From Clostridia bacterium (GTDB lineage: Bacteria > Bacillota > Clostridia > Oscillospirales > Acutalibacteraceae), in NCBI GenBank assembly GCA_017454485.1, contig JAFTCX010000027.1:1-64000 (forward strand): a stretch of 64,000 nucleotides of DNA. The letters run 5' to 3'. The position numbers were made by a program, and so were the translations under genes. This document shows, piece after piece, positions 61,697 to 64,000 of this stretch. Numbering within the stretch: the stretch's first letter is position 1; each line of letters starts with the position of its first letter. The notes under the pieces are model-generated. The model worked only from the letters and a program-made list of their open reading frames with translations. It made no database searches and was not told the DNA's origin.

Positions 61697-62233
61697 ATGA
61701 GTGAAATTCAAACCCGGGCGGCTGCAGCCGTTTCGGAACTGATTGAAATTGCCGGGCTGAAAAAAGGTGATCTGCTTGTGATCGGCTGCTCGTCAAGCGA
61801 AATGACCGGCGGCGTGATCGGCCACAATTCCTCGCTGGAAGCGGCGGAAGAAGCGTTTGCCGGAATTGCGCCGATCCTTGAAGAAAAAGGCATTTTTCTT
61901 GCTGCGCAGTGCTGCGAGCATCTGAACCGTGCGCTGATTTTGGAGCGCGAAGCGGCCGAAGCGCGCGGCTATGAAATCGTTTGCGTTGTTCCGCAGCCGA
62001 AGGCAGGCGGCTCGTTTGCAACCACTGCCTGGAAAAATATGCGCGATCCCGTCGCGGTGGAGCATATTGCCGCGGATGCCGGACTGGACATCGGACTGAC
62101 GCTGATCGGTATGCATCTGAAAGCTGTGGCCGTGCCGGTGCGCCTTTCGGTCGATCATATCGGAAAAGCGCGCATCACCGCCGCGCGAACCCGCCCGAAA
62201 TACATCGGCGGCGAACGCGCACATTACGAATGA
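61697..62233 (+). CDS. ywlG: TIGR01440/DUF436 family protein (YwlG-like)
   Basis: A 178-residue YwlG protein, identified by LVIGCSSSEMTGGVIGHNSS, the CCEHLNRAL motif, and the C-terminal GMHLKAVAVPVR with a PKYIGGERAHY ending. The family is conserved across Bacillota and has no proved function. TGGAGTGA gives the ribosome site; an in-frame extension to 61640 runs through the upstream hairpins and is rejected. No promoter is seen between the hairpins and the gene, so transcription probably comes through from the 61433 promoter. Confidence 0.88.
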   Translation: MSEIQTRAAAAVSELIEIAGLKKGDLLVIGCSSSEMTGGVIGHNSSLEAAEEAFAGIAPILEEKGIFLAAQCCEHLNRALILEREAAEARGYEIVCVVPQPKAGGSFATTAWKNMRDPVAVEHIAADAGLDIGLTLIGMHLKAVAVPVRLSVDHIGKARITAARTRPKYIGGERAHYE

Positions 62234-62254
62234 GCAGTCAGCAGTTGATAACCT

Positions 62255-62285
62255 GAACGGTCGGTTTCGGCCGTTCTGTTTTTTT
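62255..62285 (+). terminator. Rho-independent terminator after the YwlG-like gene
   Basis: GAACGG (62255-62260) and CCGTTC (62271-62276), with inner TCG and CGG pairing, form a stem-loop followed by TGTTTTTTT. Confidence 0.82.
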
Positions 62286-62296
62286 ATGCAAAAACC

Positions 62297-62325
62297 TTGC
62301 AATTTGTTGTAAAATGTGGTATACT
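62297..62325 (+). promoter_or_regulatory. Predicted promoter of the secreted protein gene at 62373
   Basis: TTGCAA (62297-62302), 17 nt, TATACT (62320-62325), 47 nt before the ATG. Confidence 0.72.
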
Positions 62326-62372
62326 TTCCATAAAAAAAGAATAAATCCAACAAAATGAACGGAGGTCCTATT

Positions 62373-63953
62373 ATGAAAACTACCAACCGAACATCCGTCC
62401 GCCTGTTCTTTTCTCTGCTTTTGGCGCTTCTCTTGCTTGTTTGCGCTGCAGTTTCGGCAAGCGCTGTGGCAACAACGGTCAACGTTGACTTTTGCGACGG
62501 ACACGAGGCTCTGGCCCAGCAGTTGGCTTCTTACCTCGGAACCGAAGCCGACGGCGCCGTGGTTCCCGTTTCTTTGACGCTGGAAAGCGAAGATGAGAAA
62601 AACGTTTTATCTGCAATTTATAAGATTGAAGATCTTCTGTTGGAATCGGGCATCTCACTGGACTTGTTCAGCGGAAGAGAATTGGACAACGGTGAGCAGT
62701 ATTACGGGTTCGCAACCAGGCCGATGACCGCTTTCGAAAACCGGGATGATTACAGGACCGAACAAAACAGCCAATGGGGAACTCCGCTGAACGACGGCGA
62801 CACGCTGTTTGTTCTTTGGAAAACGCCGGCTGAAAGCATTGAGGTCACCATTGCCGCTCCCGTTTGCGGCACAGAGGTCGTATGGGCAAACGATTTGCAT
62901 GACGGCTGCTATCCCGGCAATACACCGCACACCCATCCCTCGCCCGAAATCACTGTGACGGGCGACGCCGTTCTGTTCCAGGACCCCTACCACGGCGGCG
63001 AATACGCCCAAGGCATTTATGTGGACAACGCAGAAGGGAACATGGCATACAGCAGCCTTTCTTCAGACGGCTATTTTCAGGGCATCGTTGAGGGCGGACA
63101 AAGCTACTATGTTGCGTTCCGGCTGGAGGCGGCCTTCAACCGTTTCCTGGGCGAATTAACGCCGGACACGATCAAAATCAACGGCGGCACACTGGTGCAT
63201 CAGGACGGCAGCCTCTTTGTTGCTTTCGTGCCGGCGGTGCATCAGAGCGGTGAAGTTGAAATCAGCGCGGCACCCACCTGCACAGAACCCGGCACCGGCA
63301 CTTATTTCTGCGCCGGCTGCGAAAAGACGATCTATGATGTGATCCCCGCCACGGGACATGCCTGGGGCGAACCTGTGTGGAGCTGGTCTGAGGACGGCAT
63401 GGCCGCAACGGCGACCTTCACATGCACAAACTGCGACCATCCCGAAACTGTGGAAGCCACCGTCACGGCGGACGATGCTTTGTCTTTCCCCGCAACCTGC
63501 ACCGCTGACGGTCAGAACGTTTATAACGCGGTCGTGACTCTGGACGGTGAAGAATACACCGCCGAGAAAACCGTGATCATTCCTGCGGCGCACACCTATG
63601 ACAATGCCGAATGGCGCTGGGCGAAGGACTGCAGCCTTGCGGTTGCAACGCTGACCTGCACAGTCTGCAGCGAAAAGAAGGCTGTGATCGCTGAGATCTC
63701 GGAATCCAAGACCGAACCCACCGCCGCCGCAGACGGCGAGATCGTGTATACTGCAACTGTGACGCTCGGCACAGAACGCTATTCCGACGTTCAGCGCACC
63801 GTGCTTCCCGCCACCGGCGCAGACACACCGGCGCCGCAAAATGAAACAGATGGGAAATCCGGCGAAAAGCCGAACACCGGCAGCTTCCTCTCAAGGCTTC
63901 TTTCCTGGCTGACCGATCTGTTCCGGATGTTCACCCGTTGGATCACAGAATAA
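62373..63953 (+). CDS. Large secreted protein with Cys-pair repeats and amphipathic C-terminus
   Basis: A 526-residue extracellular protein. GGAGGT precedes ATG 62373; residues 1-32 form a signal peptide with an Ala-rich cleavage site (SASAVA). The first 270 residues have no recognised domain. Residues about 285-490 contain repeated modules with cysteine pairs (YFCAGCEKTI, TFTCTNCDHPE, TLTCTVCSEKK), GHAWGEPVWSWS and TYDNAEWRWAKD, a pattern common in Clostridia surface proteins. A Pro/Asn/Lys linker leads to an amphipathic C-terminal helix (LSRLLSWLTDLFRMFTRWIT). No LPXTG or dockerin is seen. Function unknown. Confidence 0.82.
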   Translation: MKTTNRTSVRLFFSLLLALLLLVCAAVSASAVATTVNVDFCDGHEALAQQLASYLGTEADGAVVPVSLTLESEDEKNVLSAIYKIEDLLLESGISLDLFSGRELDNGEQYYGFATRPMTAFENRDDYRTEQNSQWGTPLNDGDTLFVLWKTPAESIEVTIAAPVCGTEVVWANDLHDGCYPGNTPHTHPSPEITVTGDAVLFQDPYHGGEYAQGIYVDNAEGNMAYSSLSSDGYFQGIVEGGQSYYVAFRLEAAFNRFLGELTPDTIKINGGTLVHQDGSLFVAFVPAVHQSGEVEISAAPTCTEPGTGTYFCAGCEKTIYDVIPATGHAWGEPVWSWSEDGMAATATFTCTNCDHPETVEATVTADDALSFPATCTADGQNVYNAVVTLDGEEYTAEKTVIIPAAHTYDNAEWRWAKDCSLAVATLTCTVCSEKKAVIAEISESKTEPTAAADGEIVYTATVTLGTERYSDVQRTVLPATGADTPAPQNETDGKSGEKPNTGSFLSRLLSWLTDLFRMFTRWITE

Positions 63954-63967
63954 TCCCATGACGCTTT

Positions 63968-63991
63968 GGCTGCCTTCGGGCAGCCTTTTTT
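63968..63991 (+). terminator. Rho-independent terminator at the window end
   Basis: GGCTGCC (63968-63974) and GGCAGCC (63979-63985) close a TTCG tetraloop, followed by TTTTTT. Confidence 0.93.
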
Positions 63992-64000
63992 GTGCTTGAG

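Noticed and set aside
1..64000. tRNA, rRNA or other large structured RNA genes
   Set aside because: I looked through the intergenic gaps for T-loop-like motifs and long conserved structures and saw none; nearly all gaps are below 250 nt.

Overview
The window reads as a chromosomal segment of a spore-forming (or formerly spore-forming) anaerobic member of the Bacillota, class Clostridia, most like the Oscillospirales/Ruminococcaceae. The grounds are G+C-rich coding with Gram-positive signals (strong AGGAGG-type ribosome sites, TTGACA/TATAAT promoters with 17-nt spacers, U-tailed hairpin terminators), clostridial families (HemZ, GerW/YtfJ, SpoVB-like flippase, SpoVM, AddAB, RemA, RqcP, PASTA kinase) and gene orders shared with Bacillus and clostridial chromosomes. 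The species cannot be fixed from sequence alone. Gene density is very high, almost everything lies on the + strand, and many neighbours overlap by ATGA, indicating translational coupling in long operons. I see no rRNA, tRNA, CRISPR array, prophage or transposase gene.

Layout. 1-187: possible end of a divergent gene and a strong hairpin. 235-8666: recJ, relA, a four-helix-bundle gene framed by 33-bp inverted repeats, dtd, an MBL hydrolase, hemZ and a uridine-kinase-like gene preceded by an 8-bp tandem repeat. 8681-11966: SpoVB-like flippase, mazG, HU and rqcP, the clostridial version of the Bacillus yabM-yabN-yabO block. 11984-24904: an accessory/catabolic stretch (GH20 hexosaminidase, two metallophosphoesterases, HAD phosphatase, GH4 glycosidase, PfkB kinase, two M42 aminopeptidases, GNAT, an aluminium-resistance/methionine gamma-lyase-like PLP enzyme, DUF2461, phosphohexomutase).

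24922-31149: YqhQ-like protein, prmC, M50 protease, scpA, scpB, DUF2953 (YtfI-like), GerW (YtfJ), a pseudouridine synthase and a small GNAT-like protein. 31146-43977: the conserved block yicC-remA-gmk-rpoZ-priA-def-fmt-(yugP)-rsmB-rlmN-prpC-prkC-rsgA-spoVM, matching the Bacillus yloC-to-spoVM region but without coaBC, rpe and thiN; a 50-residue membrane protein sits where rpe and thiN would be. SpoVM is only 27 codons and is easily missed.

44031-52513: addB-addA with its own promoter, a membrane acyltransferase, and rpmE with a possible leader hairpin. 52548-58322: YigZ, dgt, a gene-less inverted-repeat element, dnaG, rpoD and cysK (the macromolecular-synthesis region). 58336-63991: individually promoted units: TraX-like protein and an aminotransferase on the minus strand, two secreted proteins with amphipathic C-termini, a YwlG-like gene, and a 32-codon cationic peptide gene with its own promoter, ribosome site and terminator.

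The observations most worth following up are the inverted-repeat cassette at 4570-5042 with its gene-less relative at 54262-54407, the short-period intergenic repeats, the peptide gene at 61499-61597, the small-protein pair at 43716-43977, and the two secreted proteins with unusual C-terminal tails.
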